Shown here: piece by piece, positions 24,920-32,997 of the stretch
Numbering within the stretch: position 1 is the stretch's first letter
How the letters are laid out: every line of letters begins with the position of its first letter
Assembly (NCBI GenBank): GCA_020346465.1
Contig: CP070783.1
Span: 1,355,319 to 1,416,356, forward strand
Length of the DNA: 61,038 nucleotides
Origin: Deltaproteobacteria bacterium
Lineage (GTDB): Bacteria; Desulfobacterota; Deferrimicrobia; Deferrimicrobiales; Deferrimicrobiaceae
Reading direction: 5' to 3'
Program-made: the position numbers and the translations under genes
The notes under the pieces: model-generated
Database searches by the model: none
What the model was told of the DNA's origin: nothing
What the model saw: only the letters and a program-made list of their open reading frames with translations

Positions 24920-26187
24920 CTCACCACCTCCCCGACGGGGATAATGTCATCCATCGCTTCTTTTTCTTCCGGGTGCTCCTTGAAGACCGGCATCCTGTTG
25001 ATCACCCACCGGAACACCCACAGTTCCATGGAGATGACGGCCAGCGTCACCCAGATCTCGATCCAGGAGGGATAGTACCGGACCGGCGCATACCACTTGA
25101 ACGCGATGACGGATACGTTCAGCCGGTTGAGGACCACGCCGATCGCCGTGAAGAACGACGTGAACTGGACGAGCCGGACGCTTCGTTTCCGGAGCGCGAC
25201 TCCGAACAAAAAGATCGGCAGCACCACGAACCCCAGGATCTCCACGAGGTACCAGTAGCCCATCGGCGTGGCGAGCAGGTCCCAGTGACCGCCGTGGACC
25301 AGCTCGATGACCTTCAGGAACAGGTAGGCGAACAGCGCTCCGATGCACCCCTTGGCGAGGCCGAGCAGGATGTCGTCGTGGGAGGCGCGCAGCCGGTTTC
25401 CGATCTTGTCGTGAAAGACCTTGTGGGTGAAGGTGCTCTCGATGATCACCATCGACAGCCCGGCGAAGATGCTCGACACGAAGAACGCGACCGGGATGTA
25501 GTGCGAATACCAAAGCGGGTGGATCTTGGCGGGCGCCAGAAGAAAGAGCGCGCCCAGTCCGGACTGGTGCAGCGTGGAGAGGGTGATGCCGAAGATCACC
25601 GCCCCGATCGTCATCTTCTCCACGACCCGCCGGGCCTTCTCCCAGTTCAGCCACTCGGCGACGGCCGGGGAGAACTCGAGGAACTCGCAGATCATGTACA
25701 GGAGGAAGTGCCACGCCACCAGGAAGAGGACCGAGCTCAGTCCGAACGAGTTGCCGATGATCGGGTTCACGACGTTCCAGGGGCGCCCCAGGTCGAGGAG
25801 CAGCGCCCCGGCGTAGAACACGTACGCGAGAAAGCCGTTCAGGACCGTCACGCGGACGATGGGCTCGTACTTTTCGAATTTCATGATGTGGACGACGAAG
25901 GTCAGCACGTAGGCGCCTCCCGCGAACGCCACGCCGGTGATCACGTCGAACCCGATCCAGATCCCCCAGGGGTAGTCCTGGGAGAGGTTGGTGACCGCCC
26001 CGAGGCCCTTGTAGAACCGGATCGCGATCAGGGCGATCCCGACAACGATGATCGTGCCGCTGATGATGTTGAAGGGGGTCCAGATCTTTCCCTTCGGCTT
26101 CATCTCGGACGCGAGGAACCGCGCGAATTCGCGGACGTCACGAAGGGCCTTCCGCGGCCTTCCGATGTCGTTATCCTTCCTCTTCAT
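24898..26187 (-). CDS. NrfD/HybB-type integral membrane quinone-interacting subunit
   Basis: This 429-residue polytopic protein has about nine to ten hydrophobic helices and matches the NrfD/PsrC superfamily, closest in appearance to HybB, the membrane subunit of hydrogenase-2-type complexes (WGIWIGFDVITGVAFAGGAYV, then LLLDLGRPWN, STLHQSGLGALFLLAPAK). Such subunits exchange electrons with menaquinone in the membrane and pair with a HybA-like ferredoxin, here the gene directly upstream. It overlaps that gene by 17 bases and the downstream GcvH-like gene by 22. No hydrogenase or molybdopterin catalytic subunit is encoded nearby, so the electron donor or acceptor is unknown. Confidence 0.9.
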   Translation of the reverse strand: MKRKDNDIGRPRKALRDVREFARFLASEMKPKGKIWTPFNIISGTIIVVGIALIAIRFYKGLGAVTNLSQDYPWGIWIGFDVITGVAFAGGAYVLTFVVHIMKFEKYEPIVRVTVLNGFLAYVFYAGALLLDLGRPWNVVNPIIGNSFGLSSVLFLVAWHFLLYMICEFLEFSPAVAEWLNWEKARRVVEKMTIGAVIFGITLSTLHQSGLGALFLLAPAKIHPLWYSHYIPVAFFVSSIFAGLSMVIIESTFTHKVFHDKIGNRLRASHDDILLGLAKGCIGALFAYLFLKVIELVHGGHWDLLATPMGYWYLVEILGFVVLPIFLFGVALRKRSVRLVQFTSFFTAIGVVLNRLNVSVIAFKWYAPVRYYPSWIEIWVTLAVISMELWVFRWVINRMPVFKEHPEEKEAMDDIIPVGEVVRWKASAS

Positions 26188-27058
26188 GGTTGTTCTCCTT
26201 GTTTCTGTGTTCGGCGAGGTAATTCAAGCCGATGAGTATGGACGGCCACAGGACGAACACGAGGGGCACGCCGTACAGGAATCCCGACGTATGTTCCGGG
26301 TAAGGCGTCGTCCCCAGGTCGGTCCGGAAACCCAGCTGTTCGAACGGGACGGCGGAGAGGTACATGGTCCCGCTGCCGCCGACCTCGTGCTCCCCGTAGA
26401 TGTGGTGGACGTACTTGTCGGGGTTCTCGTAGATCCGGGTTCTTGCGATCTCCAGCAGTTCCCGCCTCGTCCCGAAGATCGTGGCGTTCTCGGGACAGGC
26501 ATCCACGCAGGCGGGCCGCTCCCCCGTCTTCAGCCGGTCGTAGCAGAAGACGCACTTCCGGATGTACGGGAGGGCGCTGCCGTACTCGAATTTCGGGATG
26601 TCGTGGGGGCACGCGATCATGCAGTACCGGCATCCCATGCACCGGTCCTTGTTGTAGATGACCGGCCCTTCCTTCGTTTTCTCCATCGCTTTGGTCAGGC
26701 AGGCCGAGGCGCAGGCCGGCTGGCAGCAATGGACGCACTGTTTTCGCACGAAGACGGGGTTGTCCGGGTCCTTCCCGTTCGCGAACCGGTTGAGGACGGT
26801 GTAGGCGCCGGGAGAGGTGTCCCTCTTCGTTTCGAAGACGCTTTCGCTCGAGAAGGGCACCTCGGGCTCCGGCAGCCGGTTCTGCTCGTTGCACGCCTCC
26901 TCGCAGCTCCGGCAGCCGATGCATTTCGTCGTGTCGATCAGCAGCCCGTAGAACTCGACGCTGGCTACGGCCGCCTCCGACCGCCTGGGTGGGCCTGCGA
27001 GCATGGTGCACCCCGTCAGGCCTGCGAGTTTCAGGAAATCCCGTCGATTCACACTCAT
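26171..27058 (-). CDS. Tat-exported four-cluster ferredoxin subunit (HybA-like)
   Basis: The 295-residue protein has a twin-arginine signal (NRRDFLKLAGLTGC; Cys17 may also be a lipidation site). Four 4Fe-4S motifs follow: CIGCRSCEEAC (46-56), CVHCCQPACASAC, CMGCRYCMIAC and CVFCYDR with PACVDAC. A C-terminal hydrophobic helix (GFLYGVPLVFVLWPSILIGL) should anchor it. It would wire electrons on the outer face of the membrane between NrfD/HybB and an unidentified partner. It is followed by the NrfD gene with a 17-base overlap. Neighbouring GcvH-like genes replace the catalytic subunits expected in hydrogenase operons. Confidence 0.9.
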   Translation of the reverse strand: MSVNRRDFLKLAGLTGCTMLAGPPRRSEAAVASVEFYGLLIDTTKCIGCRSCEEACNEQNRLPEPEVPFSSESVFETKRDTSPGAYTVLNRFANGKDPDNPVFVRKQCVHCCQPACASACLTKAMEKTKEGPVIYNKDRCMGCRYCMIACPHDIPKFEYGSALPYIRKCVFCYDRLKTGERPACVDACPENATIFGTRRELLEIARTRIYENPDKYVHHIYGEHEVGGSGTMYLSAVPFEQLGFRTDLGTTPYPEHTSGFLYGVPLVFVLWPSILIGLNYLAEHRNKENNHEEEG

Positions 27059-27104
27059 CGGTTTTCCTCCTGTTTTCTCGGGCGATCCGTTCGCCCCGGA
27101 GTCC

Positions 27105-27791
27105 CTACCGGAAGAACTTCCTGACCAGCAGCTGCAGGAGCTCCCCGTCGATCGTTTCCATGACGCCCTCGATGCAGTGGCCTCCGTCCGGCAGCGTGAC
27201 TCCCACCTCCTGGGGCGTTGCCCTGTGGAGCGTGATGAATTCGAAAAACGTCATCAGCTCCCTTTCGAGCCAGGCCGCGGCGTCCCCGGCGATCCGGAGC
27301 TTCCGGATGTTCTGGGCGATGTTGGTCGGCATCGCGGTGAGCAGCCAGGACGACTGGTACGGGTCTTTCCGGAGCATCCCGGTGTCGGCGTTCACCTCGT
27401 CGTTTGCGGCGCTGACGATCCCGTCGAGCGGGGAGACGAAGTCGATCTTCTTGCTCCCCTGGACCACGGTGAACGCCTTCTCCCCCTGGCGCAGCCGCGT
27501 GCCGGGACGGGGGAGCTCGATCCGGTCGATCCTGCCGATGACCCCCTGCGCGAAGTCGTCGATGCCGATCTGCGCTTCCCCCTTCGGCGTGAGGTGGGCC
27601 CACGTGTGTCCCCCGTGGTAGAAAAGTCCCGCCGGCAGCCGGAACGCGGGCAGCGCAACCGGAACGGGGACGGCCCCGAACGCCGGAACGGCTTCGCCGG
27701 CCCTCTCTTTCGCCCGTTTCCTCCACATCCGGTAGGCCAGTTCGATGAGGAGGAAGGCGGCGACCGTTGCGAGTACGAGAATGAGTACCAT
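27105..27791 (-). CDS. membrane-anchored GcvH-like protein, second in the redox operon
   Basis: The 228-residue protein has an N-terminal transmembrane helix (2-20) and a basic linker. An H-protein-like domain spans about 52-145 (YHGGHTWAHLTPKGEAQIGI, DDFAQGVIGRIDRIELP, SPLDGIVSAANDEV), followed by an extra helical C-terminal region. The lipoyl-lysine position is Ser113, although two lysines follow directly (114, 115). Lipoylation at a shifted lysine cannot be excluded but would break the family register. It lies 13 bp after the soluble GcvH-like gene and 46 bp before the ferredoxin gene. Confidence 0.8.
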   Translation of the reverse strand: MVLILVLATVAAFLLIELAYRMWRKRAKERAGEAVPAFGAVPVPVALPAFRLPAGLFYHGGHTWAHLTPKGEAQIGIDDFAQGVIGRIDRIELPRPGTRLRQGEKAFTVVQGSKKIDFVSPLDGIVSAANDEVNADTGMLRKDPYQSSWLLTAMPTNIAQNIRKLRIAGDAAAWLERELMTFFEFITLHRATPQEVGVTLPDGGHCIEGVMETIDGELLQLLVRKFFR

Positions 27792-27804
27792 GTCCGTTAC
27801 CTCC

Positions 27805-28518
27805 TTATCCCAGGAACAGGGCGACGATCCTGCTCCACTGGGCCTCGTTCAGCCGGCTGCTGATGTCCGTAAGGGCCTCCCCGCCGTCCGTCGCGGTGAT
27901 TCCCAGGTCGCTGCTGAACATCCGGTGCAGCCTTTCCGCCTCCCAGTCGAGCCATTGCCGCGCCACGCCCCCGTGGTACAGCCGCGGGATCCAGTCCCCG
28001 GCAAGGTGCATGGAGAACAGCCACCCCTCTTCGTAGGGGTCGCGGTTGATGAGCCCCGGGTCTTCCACCACTTTCCTGTTGATCTCTCTCACGATGCCGT
28101 CTCCCGGCGACACCATCCTGGCCGTCCTTTTTCCCGAGTGGAGCAAAAAGCAGACGCTGTTCTCCCGCAGGGCGGCGCCTTCCGCGGGGAGGGAGACGCG
28201 GTCGATTCGCCCGACGAGCCGCTGGGTAAAATCGTCGGCTCCCAGCCTTGCCTCGGTCTCGGCTTCATTCCCGGGGGCAATCCACACGTGGCGGGGATGG
28301 AAGTAGTAGTCGGGACGGAGCTGGAACCCCCGCAGGCTTTCCGCTGCGGTTGCGTGTCCCTCGATCTCCCGGAACGCCGAGCAGAGCCGGTAGTTCCCGG
28401 TGTGGCACAATCCTTTGGTCGAGGTCGACCGGTCGAGCGGGATCATCTTCTTGACGGGAAATGCCTTGCAGAACGTCACCGTCGTCATCTCCAGGAACGG
28501 GCATTTTTCATCTGCCAT
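27805..28518 (-). CDS. soluble GcvH-like protein with N-terminal cysteine cluster
   Basis: The 237-residue protein has no membrane helix. The first 50 residues contain Cys6 (CPFLE), Cys17, Cys38 and Cys46, a spacing that could bind a metal or Fe-S cluster. The H-protein-like domain (about 70-160) has HPRHVWIAPGN, DDFTQRLVGRIDRVSLP and SPGDGIVREINRKV. Counting back eight from the conserved Pro gives Lys130, so this is the only one of the four GcvH-like proteins here that keeps a lysine in the lipoyl position, though in the context HSGKR rather than ESVKA. It could be the redox-active lipoyl partner of the complex. Confidence 0.8.
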   Translation of the reverse strand: MADEKCPFLEMTTVTFCKAFPVKKMIPLDRSTSTKGLCHTGNYRLCSAFREIEGHATAAESLRGFQLRPDYYFHPRHVWIAPGNEAETEARLGADDFTQRLVGRIDRVSLPAEGAALRENSVCFLLHSGKRTARMVSPGDGIVREINRKVVEDPGLINRDPYEEGWLFSMHLAGDWIPRLYHGGVARQWLDWEAERLHRMFSSDLGITATDGGEALTDISSRLNEAQWSRIVALFLG

Positions 28519-28550
28519 CAGCGCACCCCTTTTTCACGCGGCGATATGCT

Positions 28551-28619
28551 TCATGCCGCCCTGAAACCCATGTATGCCCATGCGACGAGGAATACGAATG
28601 CGAGAACGATGTATCCCAT
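28551..28619 (-). CDS. 22-residue single-helix membrane peptide, first gene of the redox operon
   Basis: The small open frame begins ATG GGA TAC ATC behind a strong GAGGAGGTGGAG ribosome site. It encodes a peptide of 22 residues (MGYIVLAFVFLVAW at its start, ending MGFRAA) that is almost entirely one transmembrane helix with a C-terminal Arg. It sits 33 bp before the soluble GcvH-like gene and 22 bases after the predicted sigma-54 start site. The size and position resemble accessory peptides of respiratory complexes such as CydX or CcoQ-like subunits; the equivalence is inference. Confidence 0.65.
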   Translation of the reverse strand: MGYIVLAFVFLVAWAYMGFRAA

Positions 28620-28652
28620 TTTCTCCACCTCCTCTCTCTGTCCCCGTTCATC

Positions 28653-28667
28653 GCAACGAACGTGCCG
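28653..28667 (-). promoter_or_regulatory. sigma-54 promoter of the redox operon
   Basis: On the minus strand CGGCACG-TTCG-TTGC gives GG and GC separated by the required ten bases; it matches the -24/-12 consensus except at the outermost base. Transcription would start near 28641, 22 bases before the membrane-peptide gene. A sigma-54-dependent regulator is encoded immediately upstream. Confidence 0.78.
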
Positions 28668-28766
28668 GAATCGGTTCCGTGGGGGGGGAGACGGGTATCT
28701 GTCCGGAAAACATGATGATTCCATGGGCCGGGGAGGCAGCGGCAGGCCGGGGGAAAGGGGAGGAAT

Positions 28767-28846
28767 GTGTAGAGAATATCTACAGTTTGATTGTTGTGAA
28801 ATTTACCGTTTGTTTTTCAAACCTTTGCATTGTTGAATTATTCAAC
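28767..28846. promoter_or_regulatory. three inverted repeats, candidate enhancer sites of the redox operon
   Basis: TGTAGA-N5-TCTACA (28767-28783), GTTTG-N5-CAAAC (28808-28822) and GTTGAA-TTA-TTCAAC (28832-28846) lie in an AT-rich stretch about 130, 175 and 200 bases upstream of the predicted start site. That is the usual range for sigma-54 activator sites. They fill the gap after the regulator gene, which itself ends at 28854. Confidence 0.5.
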
Positions 28847-28853
28847 GGCAAGT

Positions 28854-30218
<1,365 letters not shown>

Positions 30219-30220
30219 GG

Positions 30221-30742
30221 TCACACCCTCCACGGTTCGGTTTTCGCATACAGGGCGGAGTCGCAGCTGTCGCAATAGGTGATCCGTTTCCGGTCGACGT
30301 CCCTCACGGTGTTGGACAGATACATCACGCACTCCCGGTCGGGGCAGTGAATGAGCCCGAAATTGTGCCCCAGCTCGTGCAGGGCCTCCTTGCACAGGCG
30401 CTCGAACAGGATCCCGTCGTCGGGGGAGAGCCCGTGGAATTCCTGCCGGAGCCTCGCGATCGAGACGATCGACGCCACACCCCCCAGCTGGGCCTCCCCG
30501 AAGACGAAGGTCAGGATCGGGATGCACATGTCCTTGTCGATGATCCCGACGATCTTGATCGCGTCGGCCGGGGCTTCCCGAAGGATCTCCCGGAGGATCC
30601 GGGTGGAGTTGTACTGGTTCCTGTTCCTCTCGTAGCTCCCCTCCGGCACCGGCATATTCCGGGAGATCCTCACCGGGAGGGAGAGGTAGTCCCGCAAGCG
30701 GTCCTGGAGCTTCCGGAGCATGGCGTCGGGGATCACTCCCAC
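30221..30742 (-). CDS. archaemetzincin-type zinc metalloprotease inside a two-component operon
   Basis: With the GTG at 30742 the protein is 173 residues. The metal site is complete: HELGHNFGLIH (122-132) followed by CPDREC with Met140, then CDSC (157-160), the archaemetzincin signature with its second zinc-binding cysteine set. Family members are soluble metalloproteases of unknown substrate. Homology appears to start earlier: the frame continues upstream through AIYIRPVG, the expected first strand, back to the kinase stop (30787-30785) in the same frame. A non-standard start such as ATC at 30769 is therefore likely. It lies between kinase and regulator genes, so a role in processing one of them or a redox partner is a reasonable guess. 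Confidence 0.85.
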   Translation of the reverse strand: MGVIPDAMLRKLQDRLRDYLSLPVRISRNMPVPEGSYERNRNQYNSTRILREILREAPADAIKIVGIIDKDMCIPILTFVFGEAQLGGVASIVSIARLRQEFHGLSPDDGILFERLCKEALHELGHNFGLIHCPDRECVMYLSNTVRDVDRKRITYCDSCDSALYAKTEPWRV

Positions 30743-30784
30743 CGGCCGTATGTAAATGGCGTCGTCGATATTCCCCGCCCCTTG

Positions 30785-32392
30785 TCATCCCGCCGGAAGG
30801 GTGATGAGCATCTCCGTCCCCTCCCCGGGGCTGCTCTTGACGTCGATCGTTCCATCATGCCTTGTGATGATCCCGTAGACGACGGCAAGGCCCAGGCCCG
30901 TCCCCTTCTCCTTGGTGGTGTAAAACGGTTCAAACAGGTGGGGCATATCCTCGGGGGGGATCCCGGGGCCGTTGTCGGCGAACGCGAACATCACCCTGTT
31001 CTGGATCCTGTCGTGCCAGGAGCGGATCGTGAGGGTCCCCCCGGATTCGGGGACCATGGCTTCGCACGCGTTGATGATGATATTGATGAACACCTGCTTC
31101 ATCTGCGAGGGGTCCGCCGGGATGTCCGGGAGGGGTTTCATGGTTTTCTTCACCTCGATGTCCGCGAGGGCCAGCTTGTTCCGGACGATGTCGAGCGATT
31201 CGTCCACGAGGGAGTTCAGGTTGACCACCTTTCTGACCAGTTCCTTGGGGCGCGTGAAATCGAGCAGGTTCTGGACGATCGCGCTCGTCCTCTGGACCTC
31301 CCTGCGCATGGTGGAGAGATACTCCCGGAATTTCTCCACGTCGGGGGGGGCGCTATTCCCCTCCTCGATCTTCCGTTCCATGAGCTTGACGTAGGTGAAG
31401 ACCCCCGTCAGCGGGTTGTTGATCTCGTGCGCCACCGTTGCCGCGATCTTCCCCAACGCGGCCAGTTTCTCGGAATGCATCAGCTGGAACTGGGTGTCCT
31501 TGAGCTCCTTCGTCCGGTCCTCGACCTTCTGCTCCAGGGTCCGGATCCATTCCCGGATCTCGTCGTTCGCCTTTCGCAGGCTTTCCGTCATGTTGTTGAA
31601 CGAACGCGCGAGGTAGCCCATCTCGTCGTCCGAATCGATGGGAATGACATGGGTCAAATCCCCATTCCCCACGCGTTTGGTCCCGACGACGAGCTGCCTG
31701 ATCGGGTTCCCTACGACGAACATCAGGGCCAGGACCGCGATGGTCGATATCGAGGCGATCGACAGGATGTTGAAGAGGATGACTTGCCGGCGGAGGGATT
31801 GCATCTCGGCGTCCACAGGGGCCAGCGACATCGTGATGTCGATGACGCCGAGGACTTTCTGGGACTGAGGGTGGGCATGGCACGCCGCAGAAAAGCAGTT
31901 CGGCTCGTTGTACAGCGGGTTGATCATGCCGAGGACCCGGTATCCCTTCCCGGAAGAAAAGATCCGGTTTCTCGAGGAGATCGTGAGGTGCTCGAGGGGG
32001 GCTTTTTCCGCATGGCACGCGTAGCAGGCCTCCGCCTTCTTGTCCACCATGGTTCCCCGCTCTCTCTCCAGGCTCGAGAAAAGGATCGTGCCGTCGCTTC
32101 CGTAGATCCGGACTTTTTCGATCCCTTCCTGCCTTCCGATGGACCTCATGATGTGGTACGCGTTCTCCTTGAGGTTCTTGAGCATGTCGAACTGGATCGA
32201 TGTCTTGATGGTTTCGCTCAGCAGGCTGGCGTTCTTCACGATGGTTGCATCGAGATGCTTTTCCTGAATGTCCAGATGTATATAGGTGAAGAATCCGTTG
32301 ACCGCCATCGTGGTGAGGGCAACGGACAGGATGATCTTGAACTGGATGGTCCTGTGCCACCGTACGCTTTTTTTCAACTGTCTTTCGGGCAT
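30785..32392 (-). CDS. membrane histidine kinase with c-type heme motifs in the sensor domain
   Basis: The 535-residue protein has transmembrane helices at about 18-36 and 205-227. The periplasmic loop between them carries CYACH (123-127) and CFSAACH (166-172), a CxxCH and a Cx4CH heme-attachment motif, so the sensor probably binds two covalent hemes. Then come a HAMP-like segment, a coiled coil, the DHp helix with His322 (AHEINNPLTG) and the HATPase domain (NACEAM, DNGPGIP, GTGLGL). It should report redox state or a heme ligand by phosphorylating the regulator at 28854. It heads the kinase-archaemetzincin-regulator operon. Confidence 0.92.
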   Translation of the reverse strand: MPERQLKKSVRWHRTIQFKIILSVALTTMAVNGFFTYIHLDIQEKHLDATIVKNASLLSETIKTSIQFDMLKNLKENAYHIMRSIGRQEGIEKVRIYGSDGTILFSSLERERGTMVDKKAEACYACHAEKAPLEHLTISSRNRIFSSGKGYRVLGMINPLYNEPNCFSAACHAHPQSQKVLGVIDITMSLAPVDAEMQSLRRQVILFNILSIASISTIAVLALMFVVGNPIRQLVVGTKRVGNGDLTHVIPIDSDDEMGYLARSFNNMTESLRKANDEIREWIRTLEQKVEDRTKELKDTQFQLMHSEKLAALGKIAATVAHEINNPLTGVFTYVKLMERKIEEGNSAPPDVEKFREYLSTMRREVQRTSAIVQNLLDFTRPKELVRKVVNLNSLVDESLDIVRNKLALADIEVKKTMKPLPDIPADPSQMKQVFINIIINACEAMVPESGGTLTIRSWHDRIQNRVMFAFADNGPGIPPEDMPHLFEPFYTTKEKGTGLGLAVVYGIITRHDGTIDVKSSPGEGTEMLITLPAG

Positions 32393-32431
32393 TCCGCGGC
32401 ATCACCCCGGGGAATAAGCGCCTGCAGGCTC

Positions 32432-32446
32432 TGTATGCAGTATACA
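32432..32446. promoter_or_regulatory. inverted repeat upstream of the kinase operon
   Basis: TGTAT-GCAGT-ATACA lies 40-54 bases before the kinase start. On the minus strand it overlaps TATACT (32444-32439), a possible -10 element with a weak TTGTTT upstream. An operator over the promoter is plausible. Confidence 0.35.
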
Positions 32447-32482
32447 CCCGGGGGGGGAGAAAACAACCCGGGCGCCCGGAAA

Positions 32483-32504
32483 CGCCCTCAGGAGGAAGAG
32501 GGCG
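32483..32504 (-). terminator. hairpin spanning the lspA stop codon
   Basis: CGCCCTC and GAGGGCG pair around an 8-base loop that contains part of the lspA stop region. On the minus strand a short TTT follows, then a second GC palindrome. It may weaken readthrough from lspA into the kinase operon. Confidence 0.35.
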
Positions 32505-32991
32505 CGCTCTCCTCCTTCGACCAGTACAGCATATCCAGGAGAAGGAGAAAGACGCCGACGGTGATGCCGATGTCGGCCACGTTGAAGGCCGGCCAGTGGT
32601 GGTGGCGCCAGTGGACGTCGATGAAGTCCACCACGTACCCGAACCGGGCCCGGTCGATGAGGTTCCCCAGCGCCCCCCCCAGCAGCAGACCCAGACCGCA
32701 CGGCGCGGGGCCCCGGCCCGGGAGGAAGTGGAGGTAGGCGAGCACCCCCGCGATGGCGATCGACGTCGCCGCGATGAGCAGGGGGTTGACCCACTTCGGG
32801 TCGAGGTTGGACAGGAGCCCGAACGCGATGCCCTTGTTCCGCACGTGGACGATATGGAGGAAGTCGACGAGGACCGCCTTCCCTTCGTACGGGGCGAAGC
32901 GGCCTGCGACCCAGGCCTTGGTCCACTGGTCGGCGAGCGAGATCCCCGCCGCAGCGAGGGCGGGGACGGTAAATTTCCGGAGCGCGGACAA
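32488..32991 (-). CDS. lspA: lipoprotein signal peptidase (signal peptidase II)
   Basis: The 167-residue protein has four membrane helices and the two catalytic aspartates Asp113 (GNLIDRARFG) and Asp140 (FNVADIGI). It cleaves the signal peptide of diacylglyceryl-modified prolipoproteins, several of which are encoded in this window. It lies six bases after ileS, the conserved ileS-lspA pairing. The C-terminal tail is short and charged. Confidence 0.95.
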   Translation of the reverse strand: MSALRKFTVPALAAAGISLADQWTKAWVAGRFAPYEGKAVLVDFLHIVHVRNKGIAFGLLSNLDPKWVNPLLIAATSIAIAGVLAYLHFLPGRGPAPCGLGLLLGGALGNLIDRARFGYVVDFIDVHWRHHHWPAFNVADIGITVGVFLLLLDMLYWSKEESAPSSS

Positions 32992-32997
32992 GGCGGC

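Noticed and set aside
24898-27058. A hydrogenase operon because of the HybA/HybB-like pair
   Set aside because: No NiFe large or small subunit or maturation protease gene lies nearby.
24194-28518. A glycine cleavage system operon
   Set aside because: No gcvT or gcvP homologue is present, the H-like proteins are membrane-anchored or lack the lysine, and the partners are ferredoxin and NrfD.
30347-32737. A 796-residue open frame on the plus strand opposite the kinase and archaemetzincin
   Set aside because: It is antisense to genes with clear catalytic motifs, and its composition is that of a GC shadow.
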